From NCBI GenBank assembly GCA_044222685.1, contig JBGAMU010000076.1, positions 1 to 18,825 on the forward strand: a stretch of DNA of 18,825 nucleotides, in the 5' to 3' direction. A program made the translations under genes and the position numbers. The notes under the pieces were generated by a model. It saw nothing but the letters and a program-made list of their open reading frames with translations. It did not search any database and was not told the DNA's origin. Source of the DNA: JAEUPI01 sp044222685 (GTDB lineage Bacteria; Pseudomonadota; Gammaproteobacteria; Burkholderiales; Burkholderiaceae_C). Of this stretch, positions 1-7,842 are shown one piece after another; position 1 is the stretch's first letter, and each line of letters starts with the position of its first letter.

Positions 1-1041
1 TACCGCAAGCCGCGCGAACTGCTGTGGATCGTCGGCTGCGCGATCTTCCTGTGCCTGATGGCCGAGGGCTTCTTCGGTTACCTGCTGCCGTGGGGCCAGA
101 TGAGCTACTGGGGCGCGCAGGTGATCGTGAACCTGTTCGCCGCGGTGCCGTTCATCGGGCCGGATCTGGCGCTGCTGATCCGCGGCGACTACGTGGTCGG
201 CGACGCGACGCTCAACCGCTTCTTCGCCTTCCACGTGATCGCGGTGCCGCTGGTGCTGATCGGCCTGGTGGCGGCGCACCTGCTGGCGCTGCACGAGGTG
301 GGCTCGAACAACCCGGACGGCATCGACATCAAGGCGCGTCTCGGGCCCGACGGGCACCCGCTCGACGGCATCCCGTCGCACCCGTACTACACGGTGCACG
401 ACCTGCTCGGCATGCTCGTGTTCCTGACGATCTTCAGCGCGGTGCTGTTCTTCGCGCCGGAGTTCGGCGGCTACTTCCTCGAGTACAACAACTTCATCCC
501 GGCCGATTCGCTGAAGACCCCCGCGCACATCGCGCCGGTGTGGTACTTCACGCCCTACTACACGATCCTGCGCGCGACGACCGACCCGATGGTCAACCTG
601 CTGTGCGTGCTGGTCGGCGTGGCGGCGGTACTGAACCTCGCCAGGGGTCGCGGCTCGCTGATGCGGCGTGGTGCACTGCTGATCGGCGCCGCCGTGCTGA
701 TCGTGCTGATGAAGACCTTCGACGCCAAGTTCTGGGGCGTGGTGCTGATGGGCGGCTCGGTGGTGATCCTGTTCTTCCTGCCCTGGCTTGACCACAGTCC
801 CGCGCGCTCGATCCGCTACCGGCCAGGCTGGCACAAAGGCGTGCTGGCCGCCTTCGTGATCGCCTTCCTGATCCTCGGCTGGCAGGGCACGCAACCGGCC
901 GCGCCGAGCGGCTCGGCGCTGGAGCGGCTGTCGCAGGCCTGCACGTTGATCTACTACGGCTTCTTCCTGCTGATGCCGTGGTGGAGCCGGCTGGGCACCT
1001 TCAAGCGGGTACCGGAGCGGGTGACGTTCAAGCCGCATTGA
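1..1041 (+). CDS. petB: Cytochrome b of the bc1 complex, 3' part (5' end outside window)
   Basis: Membrane subunit of ubiquinol:cytochrome c reductase, which carries haems bL and bH and the quinone sites. The frame is open from base 1, giving 346 residues and lacking the first roughly 100. Visible marks are GYLLPWGQMSYWGA after transmembrane helix C, and the two helix-D haem ligands His78 and His93 (fragment numbering). These are 15 apart, as I recall for beta/gamma-proteobacteria rather than the 14 of mitochondria. They are followed by HEVGSNNPDG. The Qo-site motif at residues 179-182 reads PVWY instead of PEWY. Several further hydrophobic helices follow and the protein ends in a short basic tail. 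In related bacteria petB lies between petA (Rieske protein) and petC (cytochrome c1). Here no petC follows; the next gene is convergent. The family call is certain. Confidence 0.96.
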   Translation, partial: YRKPRELLWIVGCAIFLCLMAEGFFGYLLPWGQMSYWGAQVIVNLFAAVPFIGPDLALLIRGDYVVGDATLNRFFAFHVIAVPLVLIGLVAAHLLALHEVGSNNPDGIDIKARLGPDGHPLDGIPSHPYYTVHDLLGMLVFLTIFSAVLFFAPEFGGYFLEYNNFIPADSLKTPAHIAPVWYFTPYYTILRATTDPMVNLLCVLVGVAAVLNLARGRGSLMRRGALLIGAAVLIVLMKTFDAKFWGVVLMGGSVVILFFLPWLDHSPARSIRYRPGWHKGVLAAFVIAFLILGWQGTQPAAPSGSALERLSQACTLIYYGFFLLMPWWSRLGTFKRVPERVTFKPH

Positions 1042-1063
1042 CTGCGGGGTCAGTGCATCGTGT

Positions 1064-1091
1064 CAGGCGGTATCCGGCCGGGTACCGCCTG
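1064..1091. terminator. Hairpin between convergent petB and kinase genes
   Basis: A 9-bp perfect inverted repeat (CAGGCGGTA at 1064-1072 and its complement at 1083-1091) around a 10-base GC-rich loop lies 23 bases after the petB stop and 27 bases before the kinase stop. Neither side has a U-tract, so it is not a classical intrinsic terminator. Its position between two converging genes suggests a two-way transcription stop. Confidence 0.45.
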
Positions 1092-1117
1092 CCGCGATGC
1101 GCAGTACTGCAAGGTAT

Positions 1118-4100
1118 TCACGCGTGCCGCTGCAACGCCCCCGCCAAGCTGCGCGCGATGTCGCGGGCCACCAGCGGCTTGGCCAGCACCTCGGCCACGC
1201 CGGCGTCGCGCGCGCGCTGGGTCATCGCCGGCGTGACGTAGCCGCTCATCAGCACGATCGGAATGTCGCCACGGATCTCGCGCACGGCCAACGCCAGCTC
1301 GGAGCCGGTCATCTCGGGCATCGCCTCGTCGGACAACACGATGTCGAAGCGCCACGGTGTGGCGCGGAAGGCGTCGAGCGCGGCGGCGCTCGAGGTGAAG
1401 CCGACCGGCTCGTAGCCGAGGCCGGCCACCATCTCCTCGCCCAGGCGCACCAGCGATTCCTCGTCGTCGACCAGCAGGATCGTCTCGCCCGACCCGCCGG
1501 GGGCGGCTGCCTCGACCTCGCGCGCTGCAGTGGTGTCCGACTGCCACGGCAGATAGACCGTGAAGGTGGCGCCCTCGCCCGGCTGGCTGGCGACGTCGAT
1601 GCCGCCGCCGAGGTCGGTGACGATGCCGTGCACCAGCGACAGACCCAGGCCGGTGCCGACACCGACCTCCTTGGTGGTGAAGAACGGATCGAAGATGCGG
1701 TCGAGCACGTGCGGCGGGATGCCGACGCCGGTGTCGCGCACCGACAGGCGCAGGTACTGCGCCTCGCACAGCACGCTGGTCGCGCACGATGGCGCGCAGG
1801 CCTCCATGCGGTCGAGCCGCACGGTCAGCGTGCCACCGTTCTTCATCGCCTGCACGGCGTTGGCGCACAGATTCAGCACCACCTGGTGCACCTGCGTCGG
1901 GTCGCCCATCACCGCGGCGTCGCCGGCATTCAGCGCATGCTCGATGCGGATGCCCGGGGGCAACGAGGCGCCCACTGCGTCGAGCGCCTCGGCCACCACC
2001 GACTGCACGTGCACCGGCACGCGTTCGCCCATGCCGCTGCGGCTGAAGGCGAGGATGCGCTCGACCAGCGACTTGGCGCGCATGCCGGCGCTGAGCGCGG
2101 CGTCGATGTGGCGCCGCAGCGCGGTGCCCTCGTCGGTGGCCTTCTGCGCCATCTCGCCGTAGCCGAGGATCGCCGCCAGGATGTTGTTGAAGTCGTGGGC
2201 GATGCCGCCGGCCAGCGTGCCGATCGCCTCCAGCTTCTGCGCCTGGCGCAGCTGGGTCTCGAGCCGGTCGCGTTCGGCCTCGAAGTTCTTGCGGTCGGTG
2301 ATGTCCTCCATCGAGCCGGCCATGCGCGTGGGCCGGCCCGCGGCGTCGCGCACCGCGATGCCGCGCTGCCGATACCAGCGCCAGGCGCCGCTGTGGTGCT
2401 GCAGGCGGTATTCGGTGCGGAAGTGCTGGCTCTCGCCGCGCAGGTGGCGGACCAGCTCGGCGCGCACGGCCTGCACGTCGTCGGGGTGGTAGTGGGTGAG
2501 CGAGATCCACTCGCGGCGCGGCCGCAGCGGCTCGCCGGGGATCAGCCACAGCAGCTTCTGCGCGCGCGCCGACAGGAACAGCGTGTCGCTGGCCAGGTCC
2601 CAGTCCCACAGGCCTTCGTTGGAGCCGTCGACCGCCAGCTGGTAACGCTCCTCGCTGCGGCGCAGCGCCTCCTCGGTGCGCTTCTCGACGTCGATGTCGC
2701 TCACCGAACCGGCCATCCGGTAGGGCCGGCCGCCTTCGTCGCGCACGCTGACGCCGCGCACGCGCACCCAACGGTAGCTGCCGTCGCGCTGGCGCACCCG
2801 CCACTCGCCGCCGTAGGCCGGCGTGCGGCCGGCGAGATGGTTCTCGATCGCCGTGTTGCGGACGGCCAAGTCGTCGGGATGCATGATCTGCCCGATCAAC
2901 GCGAACCACTCCTCGAGCGACTGCGCCTCCGGGCCTGGCGGCAGACCGAGGATCTCGCGCGCGCGTTTGGACGCGAACGCGTGGCCGGCGGCGTAGTTCC
3001 AGTCCCAGATGCCGTCGTCGGAGCCGGCGACGGCGAGCGCGAAGCGCTCCTCGGTCTCGCGGCGCGCCTGCTCGGCACGCTTGCGCGCGTCGATGTCGCT
3101 CACCGAGCCGGCCATGCGGCACGGCTTGCCGTCGTCGCCGCGGATGCACAGCGCACGCACGCGGATCCAGCGGAACTGCCCGTCGTCGTGGCGCACGCGG
3201 TATTCGCATTCATAGGCGGCCGTTTCGCCGGCCAGATGGGCGCGGATGCCCTCGGCGCGCCGCGGCGCATCGTCCGGATGCACGCGCAGCGACTCGACCA
3301 GCGTGGCGAGCGGCTGCAGCTCGGGGCCGGGCGGCAGGCCCTGCAGGTCGCGCGCGCGCGCCGACTCGAAGGCCATGCCCGACTCGAAATCCCAGTCCCA
3401 CACGCCGTCGTCGGAGCCGGCGACCGCCAGCGCGAAGCGCTGTTCGCTGGCCCGCAGCGCCTCCTCGGCGTGCTTGCGCGGCGTAACGTCCACCGTCGAG
3501 CCGGCCAGCCGCAGCGACTGGCCGGCCGCGTCGCGGAAGCACTGCGCGCGGGTGTGGATCCAGCGCAGCTCGCCGCTGCCCGGCAGCACGATGCGGAACT
3601 CGTGATCCAGCCGCGGCGTCAGGCCGGCCACGTGTTCCTGGCGATTGCGCAGCACCATCTCGCGGTCGTCGGGGTGCAGCGGAATGCGTTCGAAGTAGTC
3701 GCTGTCGGCCATCACCTGCGCGCCGCCGGGCAGGCCGAAGATCTCGGCCAGCTTGGCCGACACGAAGATCTGCTGCGCCGGGATGTCCCACACCCAGTGG
3801 CCCTCGTCGGAACCGGTCAGCGCCTGCGCATACCGCTCCTCCGACTCGCGCAGCGCCGCCTCGACGCGCTTGTAGGCGTCGATGTCGCTCACCGAGCCGG
3901 CCAGCCGCACCGGCCGGCCCTCGGCGTCGCGCACGCACAGGTTGCGCAGCCGCACCCAGCCATAGTGGCCGCCGGCACGGCGGATGCGGTACTCGCCCTC
4001 GCGCAGCGTCTCGCCGCTGGCGAGGAACTGCTGCAGCTCGGCGGCGTGGCGCTCGCGGTCGTCGGGATGCAGCAGCAGCAGCGCGTTCCACTCGGCGCGC

Positions 4101-6082
4101 GTCCGTACGGTGGGCGTCAGCGGCTCGCCGATCATCTCCAGCGTGCGCTCGGACGTGTACATCCGGTCGTTGGCGATGTCCCAGTCGATGATGCCGTCCT
4201 TGGAGCCGGCCACCGCCAGCTCGAAACGCTCCTGGCTCAGGCGCAGCGCCTCCTCGGTGCGCTTGCGCTCGGTGATGTCGACGCTGACGCCGGCCAGCCG
4301 CACCGCATGGCCGGTGTCGTCGCGGAAGCACTGCGCACGCGTCAGGATCCAGCGCACCTGCTGCGTGTCGGGCAGCAGGATGCGGTACTCGAAGTCGAGT
4401 CGCTGCACGCGGCCCTGCTCGACGTCGGCGTTGATGCGCTCGAGCCGCTCGCGATCGAGCGGATGCACGGTGACCAGGCGGAAGTACTCGCGCCGCGTCT
4501 TCGCCGGCAGGTCGGCCGGCAGGCCGAACAGCTGGTTCACCGTGCCGGAGACGAACAAGGCGTCGGTGGCCGCCTCCCACACCCAGTGGCCGCCGGTGGA
4601 GCCGGTCATCGCCAGCGCGTAGCGTTCCTCCGACAGGCGCAGCGCATCCTCGGCACGGCGGCGCGCGTCGATGTCGGTGACCGAGCCGGCCATGCGCAGC
4701 GGCGCGCCCGACTCGTCGCGCACGCACAGGCCGCGCACGCGCACCCAGCGGTACGCGCCGTCGAGACGCCGCACCCGGTACTCGCCGGCATACACCGGCG
4801 CCTGGCCGCTCAGATGGGCCTGCAGCGCGGCGCGCCGCGGCTCCACGTCGTCGGGATGGATCGCCACCGCGGCGAACCATTCCTCGCGCGGCTGCACGTC
4901 GGGACCCGGCGGCATGCCGAAGATCTCGCGCGCGCGTGCCGAGGCATAGATGCGGTCGCCGGCGACGTCCCAGTCCCAGATGCCTTCGTCGGAGCCGGCG
5001 GCGGCCAGCGCGAAGCGCTCGCGCGACAGCTCGAGCGATGCGCGCGTGCGGTCGAGCCGCGCGAACTGCCGGCGCACCAGCAGCAGCAGCACGGTCGCCA
5101 GCACGCCCAGCGCCAGCGTGCGCAGCGCGGTGCTCACCGACTGCTGTCGCCAGGCCGCCAGTGCCACGTCGGCGTCGCGGGTGACGATCACGGCCAGCGG
5201 AAACTCCGGCACCAGTTGCACCGCGCCGAAGCGGTCGACGCCGTCGAGCGGGCTGCGCGCGCGCGAGGGCAGCGTGCCGCTGTCGCGCGCCGCCAGCATC
5301 TCGTCGAGCATCGACAGGAAACGCTGGCCCAGCGCCGTCTCGATCACCGGGTAACGCGCCATCAGCGTGCCGTCGCGGTGGATCAGCGTGATCTTGGTGC
5401 CCTCGTCGAGACGCACGTCGCGGTAGAAACGCTGGAAGTAGTCGACCCGGCCGGCGGCCACCACCACGCCGGCGAAGCTGCCGTCGGCCTGCTCGAGGCG
5501 CCGCACCAGCGGCATGACCCACACCTCGGGGTTCAACAGCCCGCGCCGCGGGCTCTCGACCTCCAGGCCGATGCCACGGTCCTCACGCAGGCGCTGGAAG
5601 ACCGGCAGCTCCGCCACGTTGGGCAGCGCGGGCAGCGGGTAGGCCTCGGAGCTGGCCACCAGGCGGCCGTCGGCGTCGACCAGCGACAGGCCTTCGATCT
5701 GCACCAGGCCGACGGCCTGATCGTGCAGATAGTCGTGCAGGGCATGCGGCTCCAGCGCCTCGCGCTTGCCGCTGCGCCAGGCGTCCGCGACGTGGCGCGA
5801 CACCAGGTCGACGGTCTGCAGCGAACGCGCCGTCTGCTCGGCCAGCACCCGGGCCTGCGCATCGAGCTCACGCCCGGTCTCGCTGACCGCGGTGCGGTAA
5901 CTGCGCACCGTGTCGAAGGCGGCCAGCCCGAAGATGACGACGATGAACAGACCGCCCAGCCACGGCGTGCTGCGCCACGGCCAGCGGCGCGATCCGCGGC
6001 CCGGAGCGTCGGCCTCGGCGGCCGGTTCAGACACCGGTGGCGCGGTCGCCGCGGGGGGCATCGAGCGGACCGGGGTTGACAT
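1118..6082 (-). CDS. Membrane hybrid sensor histidine kinase with seven PAS domains and a C-terminal receiver
   Basis: A 1654-residue sensor. Order: short cytoplasmic N-terminus; membrane helix about 41-58; periplasmic double-Cache-like domain about 60-315 (contains LVDADGRLVASSE and the DGSFAGVVVAAG segment); membrane helix about 318-337; seven PAS/PAC units of about 131 residues each (351-480, 481-612, 613-743, 744-875, 876-1006, 1007-1139, 1140-1270). Then a HisKA domain with phospho-accepting His1296 in GGIAHDFNN, an HATPase domain (N box around 1404-1408, DTGVG at 1450-1454, GTGLGLS at 1476-1482), and a receiver with acidic Asp1539/Asp1540, phospho-acceptor Asp1585 and Lys1635. Every catalytic residue is present, so it should be active. 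Its start overlaps the upstream receiver gene by 56 bases, so the two are co-transcribed. The ligand is unknown and no DNA-binding partner lies in the window. Confidence 0.95.
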   Translation of the reverse strand: MSTPVRSMPPAATAPPVSEPAAEADAPGRGSRRWPWRSTPWLGGLFIVVIFGLAAFDTVRSYRTAVSETGRELDAQARVLAEQTARSLQTVDLVSRHVADAWRSGKREALEPHALHDYLHDQAVGLVQIEGLSLVDADGRLVASSEAYPLPALPNVAELPVFQRLREDRGIGLEVESPRRGLLNPEVWVMPLVRRLEQADGSFAGVVVAAGRVDYFQRFYRDVRLDEGTKITLIHRDGTLMARYPVIETALGQRFLSMLDEMLAARDSGTLPSRARSPLDGVDRFGAVQLVPEFPLAVIVTRDADVALAAWRQQSVSTALRTLALGVLATVLLLLVRRQFARLDRTRASLELSRERFALAAAGSDEGIWDWDVAGDRIYASARAREIFGMPPGPDVQPREEWFAAVAIHPDDVEPRRAALQAHLSGQAPVYAGEYRVRRLDGAYRWVRVRGLCVRDESGAPLRMAGSVTDIDARRRAEDALRLSEERYALAMTGSTGGHWVWEAATDALFVSGTVNQLFGLPADLPAKTRREYFRLVTVHPLDRERLERINADVEQGRVQRLDFEYRILLPDTQQVRWILTRAQCFRDDTGHAVRLAGVSVDITERKRTEEALRLSQERFELAVAGSKDGIIDWDIANDRMYTSERTLEMIGEPLTPTVRTRAEWNALLLLHPDDRERHAAELQQFLASGETLREGEYRIRRAGGHYGWVRLRNLCVRDAEGRPVRLAGSVSDIDAYKRVEAALRESEERYAQALTGSDEGHWVWDIPAQQIFVSAKLAEIFGLPGGAQVMADSDYFERIPLHPDDREMVLRNRQEHVAGLTPRLDHEFRIVLPGSGELRWIHTRAQCFRDAAGQSLRLAGSTVDVTPRKHAEEALRASEQRFALAVAGSDDGVWDWDFESGMAFESARARDLQGLPPGPELQPLATLVESLRVHPDDAPRRAEGIRAHLAGETAAYECEYRVRHDDGQFRWIRVRALCIRGDDGKPCRMAGSVSDIDARKRAEQARRETEERFALAVAGSDDGIWDWNYAAGHAFASKRAREILGLPPGPEAQSLEEWFALIGQIMHPDDLAVRNTAIENHLAGRTPAYGGEWRVRQRDGSYRWVRVRGVSVRDEGGRPYRMAGSVSDIDVEKRTEEALRRSEERYQLAVDGSNEGLWDWDLASDTLFLSARAQKLLWLIPGEPLRPRREWISLTHYHPDDVQAVRAELVRHLRGESQHFRTEYRLQHHSGAWRWYRQRGIAVRDAAGRPTRMAGSMEDITDRKNFEAERDRLETQLRQAQKLEAIGTLAGGIAHDFNNILAAILGYGEMAQKATDEGTALRRHIDAALSAGMRAKSLVERILAFSRSGMGERVPVHVQSVVAEALDAVGASLPPGIRIEHALNAGDAAVMGDPTQVHQVVLNLCANAVQAMKNGGTLTVRLDRMEACAPSCATSVLCEAQYLRLSVRDTGVGIPPHVLDRIFDPFFTTKEVGVGTGLGLSLVHGIVTDLGGGIDVASQPGEGATFTVYLPWQSDTTAAREVEAAAPGGSGETILLVDDEESLVRLGEEMVAGLGYEPVGFTSSAAALDAFRATPWRFDIVLSDEAMPEMTGSELALAVREIRGDIPIVLMSGYVTPAMTQRARDAGVAEVLAKPLVARDIARSLAGALQRHA
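2273..5032 (-). repeat. Seven tandem coding repeats of about 394 bp (PAS array)
   Basis: The PAS-coding part of the kinase gene is a tandem array. Near-identical blocks recur about every 394 bases, for example the bases coding AGSVSDID near 2690, 3090 and 3876 and a close variant near 4670, and the bases coding LAVAGSDDG near 3010 and 3410. Protein similarity shows two alternating subtypes: units 2 and 4 carry GHWVW and TRAQCFRD, while 1, 3, 5, 6 and 7 carry a (I/V/L)WDW-type motif (IDW in unit 3) and a valine-rich RVR-type strand. This array arose by duplication inside the gene. Confidence 0.9.
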
Positions 6083-6485
6083 CCGTGGGCGGCAGCAGGC
6101 GGTGGACGGCTCGCATCAGCGAGTCGCGGGACAGCGGCTTGGCCAGCACGCGGTCGACGCCCAATGCGCGCGCCACAGGGCCATCACTTTCGACTCCGGC
6201 GAAGAAGGTGGACGACAGCGCCAGGATCGGCACACCCGGAAACCGGCTGCCGATGCGCCGCGCGCAGTCTACGCCGCCCTGTCGCGGGAACGGAACCTCG
6301 AGGATCGCCAAGTCCACGCGGCCGACCGGGTCACTGGCCTGCACCATGCAGCTGGCCGCCTGGGCCACGGCGAATCCTTCGTCGACCAGCCAGGCCTCGA
6401 TCAGCTCGACCAGGCCGCGGTCCACGTCCACCAGCAGCACCCGCCGAGGCGGATGCGCGGCGGAGGGTTCAGTCGAAGCTGGCAT
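6027..6485 (-). CDS. Stand-alone response-regulator receiver with Glu at the phospho-acceptor position
   Basis: A 152-residue single-domain receiver. RRVLLVDVDR (residues 14-23) gives the first strand and one acidic metal-binding residue, Asp20, with the usual second Asp replaced by Val21. The strand that should end in the phosphorylated Asp reads VDLAILEVPFP, so that site is Glu63. Ser91 or Ser92 and Lys116 (LAKPL) occupy the remaining conserved positions. There is no output domain. The chosen start is the ATG at 6485, where homology begins; the frame is open further upstream but that stretch is the shadow of the preceding ORF. The gene overlaps that ORF's end by 17 bases and the kinase start by 56, so all three are likely translated from one message. 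A natural Asp-to-Glu change can mimic phosphorylation or simply abolish it; the sequence does not say which. Confidence 0.85.
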   Translation of the reverse strand: MPASTEPSAAHPPRRVLLVDVDRGLVELIEAWLVDEGFAVAQAASCMVQASDPVGRVDLAILEVPFPRQGGVDCARRIGSRFPGVPILALSSTFFAGVESDGPVARALGVDRVLAKPLSRDSLMRAVHRLLPPTDVNPGPLDAPRGDRATGV

Positions 6486-6627
6486 CGGACAGCCAGTCCG
6501 AATGCAGCGAGTCGATCTCGCTCGCGCTCTCGATCTCGTCGAGCGACCACGGATCGATCGGCGCATCGGCATCGTCGAAGACCACCGGTGCGTCGACACG
6601 GAAGTCGGGTTGCTGGGTCCTGATCAT
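6469..6627 (-). CDS. Small very acidic protein leading the receiver-kinase operon
   Basis: A 52-residue ORF that I do not recognise. The start is the ATG at 6627, preceded by a good Shine-Dalgarno AGGAG with 7 bases of spacing; a longer reading from 6663 lacks such a site. Eleven Asp and three Glu against two Arg give a strongly negative protein with no membrane segment and no Cys. Its stop lies 17 bases inside the receiver gene, which suggests translational coupling and a role in the same signalling system. It could also be a leader ORF whose translation opens the receiver start. The strong ribosome site and the tight overlap support expression; the function is unknown. Confidence 0.6.
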   Translation of the reverse strand: MIRTQQPDFRVDAPVVFDDADAPIDPWSLDEIESASEIDSLHSDWLSDASFD

Positions 6628-6678
6628 GGTGTTCTCCTGGGTGAGGTTGACCATGGGCTGCACGATCGGCGCCGCCGC

Positions 6679-7203
6679 TTACGAACCGGTTACCGAGCGG
6701 GGGGGCCAGATTTCATCTGCAATGCGCAGCCGCACCGGCAGCTGCAGTTCGCGCTTGGGGCCGGCGTAGCCGTCGAAGATCGCACGGTGGCCGCGCAGCG
6801 AGTCGGCGCCGTCGCCGCGGTAGTAGTCGGCCACCGCCTGCAGCCGCTGCGGCAGCTGGTCGCGCTGCGCCTGCGAGCTGGCGTACCGGTGCGGCTCCCA
6901 CGCCGCCGAGCGGCAGTGCTGCATGCACACCGCCGGGCCCGGATTGAGGACCAGCAGCTCGGGCCGGTGCGCCAAGGCAGCGAGCAATAGCTCGCCGTCG
7001 CGGCCTTCGACGATCCACTCGTCGCGGGCACAGAACGCCTCGAGCAGCGCGCGGGCTCGATCGGGCAGGTGGCTGCCGCCGGCCGCACCGGTGTCGGCAG
7101 CCAGGCTGTCGAGTTGCAGGACCGGCAGCCGCGAGCGGGCTGCCATCGCGCGGGCGAGCATGGTCTTGCCCGCACCGGAGTTGCCGAGGATCACGAATCG
7201 CAT
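6679..7203 (-). CDS. P-loop NTPase resembling adenylate/shikimate kinase-type proteins
   Basis: A 174-residue cytoplasmic protein. The Walker A motif GNSGAGKT sits at residues 7-14 straight after a first beta strand, and the short length, LDSLAADT (31-38) and the VEGRDGELL segment (65-73) fit the small nucleotide-kinase-like group often labelled adenylate kinase or FlaR-related. A later stretch with CRSAAWEPHRYAS and DGYAGPKRE also matches members I remember from proteobacteria. The substrate cannot be read from the sequence. ATG at 7203 is chosen because it places the P-loop at the usual distance from the N-terminus; the Shine-Dalgarno is weak. The frame stays open upstream but without family features. 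It faces the LRAT gene across a 203-base gap and ends 51 bases before the small acidic ORF, so it could be read into that operon. Confidence 0.8.
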   Translation of the reverse strand: MRFVILGNSGAGKTMLARAMAARSRLPVLQLDSLAADTGAAGGSHLPDRARALLEAFCARDEWIVEGRDGELLLAALAHRPELLVLNPGPAVCMQHCRSAAWEPHRYASSQAQRDQLPQRLQAVADYYRGDGADSLRGHRAIFDGYAGPKRELQLPVRLRIADEIWPPRSVTGS

Positions 7204-7367
7204 GATGAGTCGCCGCAGCGGCGGCGTGTTGGTCAGGTGCAGGGGATCAGTCGCGCGAGCGCGCCGGAAGTTGCAGCGCCGCCGCGCGGCCGGCGTTTCA
7301 AGTGACACGCAGGCCGCGCGCGGCCGACACGAGCGATTCATCGCGTCTGGGCAACCTGCGCATCCGA

Positions 7368-7387
7368 GCGGACGACGGCTCGTCCGC
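7368..7387. other. Perfect 8-bp hairpin with tetraloop in the LRAT gene leader
   Basis: GCGGACGA and its exact complement are separated by CGGC and end 19 bases before the LRAT start codon. It could fold in the mRNA leader and affect translation, or be a protein-binding palindrome. No other regulatory mark is visible in the 203-base divergent gap 7204-7406, and I find no convincing promoter there. Confidence 0.4.
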
Positions 7388-7406
7388 ACCCAACACCGCA
7401 CTCGCC

Positions 7407-7820
7407 ATGACACCCGATCAGCTGCCGCCCGGTACCCACCTGACCACGCCACGGCGCGGTTATGTGCACCACGGCCTCTATGTCGGCGAAGGCCGGGTGA
7501 TCCACTACGCGGGCCTGAGCCGGCGCCTGCGCCGCGGACCGGTCGAGGAGGTGACGCTCGAGGCCTTCGCGGGCGGCAAGCCCTGGCAGGTGAAGCCGGT
7601 GGCGGCGCCGGCGTTTGCCGGCACGCATGCGGTCGAACGCGCGCGCAGCCGGCTCGGCGAGAACGACTACCGCGTGTGGTCGAACAACTGCGAACACTTC
7701 GTCGAATGGGCCTTGAACGGCACGCCGCGCAGCGCGCAGGTCGAACGTCTGGCGCGCCAGCTGCGCCAGCTGGCCGCCGTCTGGCGTCCGCTGGCGGGCA
7801 CACGGCTGGCCGCGCGCTGA
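7407..7820 (+). CDS. LRAT-domain (NlpC/P60-like) protein
   Basis: A 137-residue protein of the lecithin:retinol acyltransferase fold, a permuted papain-like group. Marks of the family are the first His in YVHHGLYVG (residues 19-27), a second His in VIHYAG, and the catalytic Cys in NNCEHFVEW near residues 91-99. Members act as thiol acyltransferases or hydrolases; the substrate of the bacterial ones is mostly unknown, so no reaction is assigned. There is no signal peptide or membrane helix. The start is the ATG at 7407, just before the domain; an in-frame extension to 7302 is possible but has no domain similarity, and no clear ribosome site precedes either. It is the only plus-strand gene between 1042 and 13500 for which I see protein-family support, and it is convergent with the GNAT frame. 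Confidence 0.85.
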   Translation: MTPDQLPPGTHLTTPRRGYVHHGLYVGEGRVIHYAGLSRRLRRGPVEEVTLEAFAGGKPWQVKPVAAPAFAGTHAVERARSRLGENDYRVWSNNCEHFVEWALNGTPRSAQVERLARQLRQLAAVWRPLAGTRLAAR

Positions 7821-7830
7821 CGCGCGCGGC
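7809..7830. terminator. GC-only hairpin enclosing the LRAT stop codon
   Basis: GCCGCGCGC and its exact 9-base complement are separated by TGAC, so the LRAT stop codon TGA lies in the tetraloop. There is no U-tract. The position between convergent genes (the minus-strand ORF stops at 7843) suggests a two-way transcription barrier. Confidence 0.45.
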
Positions 7831-7842
7831 GCGATCGATGGC

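Noticed and set aside
535..546. PVWY instead of PEWY in cytochrome b as a possible loss-of-function change
   Set aside because: From memory this variant is normal in beta- and gamma-proteobacterial cytochrome b, together with the longer helix-D His spacing, so it marks the lineage and is not a defect.
3210..5522. Long minus-strand frame of 770 codons inside the kinase gene
   Set aside because: Arg/Ala/Gly-rich out-of-frame reading of the same PAS repeats, with no domain signature.
1097..6079. A plus-strand open frame of 1660 codons covering the whole kinase gene
   Set aside because: It is the antisense shadow of the kinase: it repeats with the PAS period, is rich in His, Arg, Ala and Gly, and matches no family. 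Its length follows from the lack of stops at very high GC.
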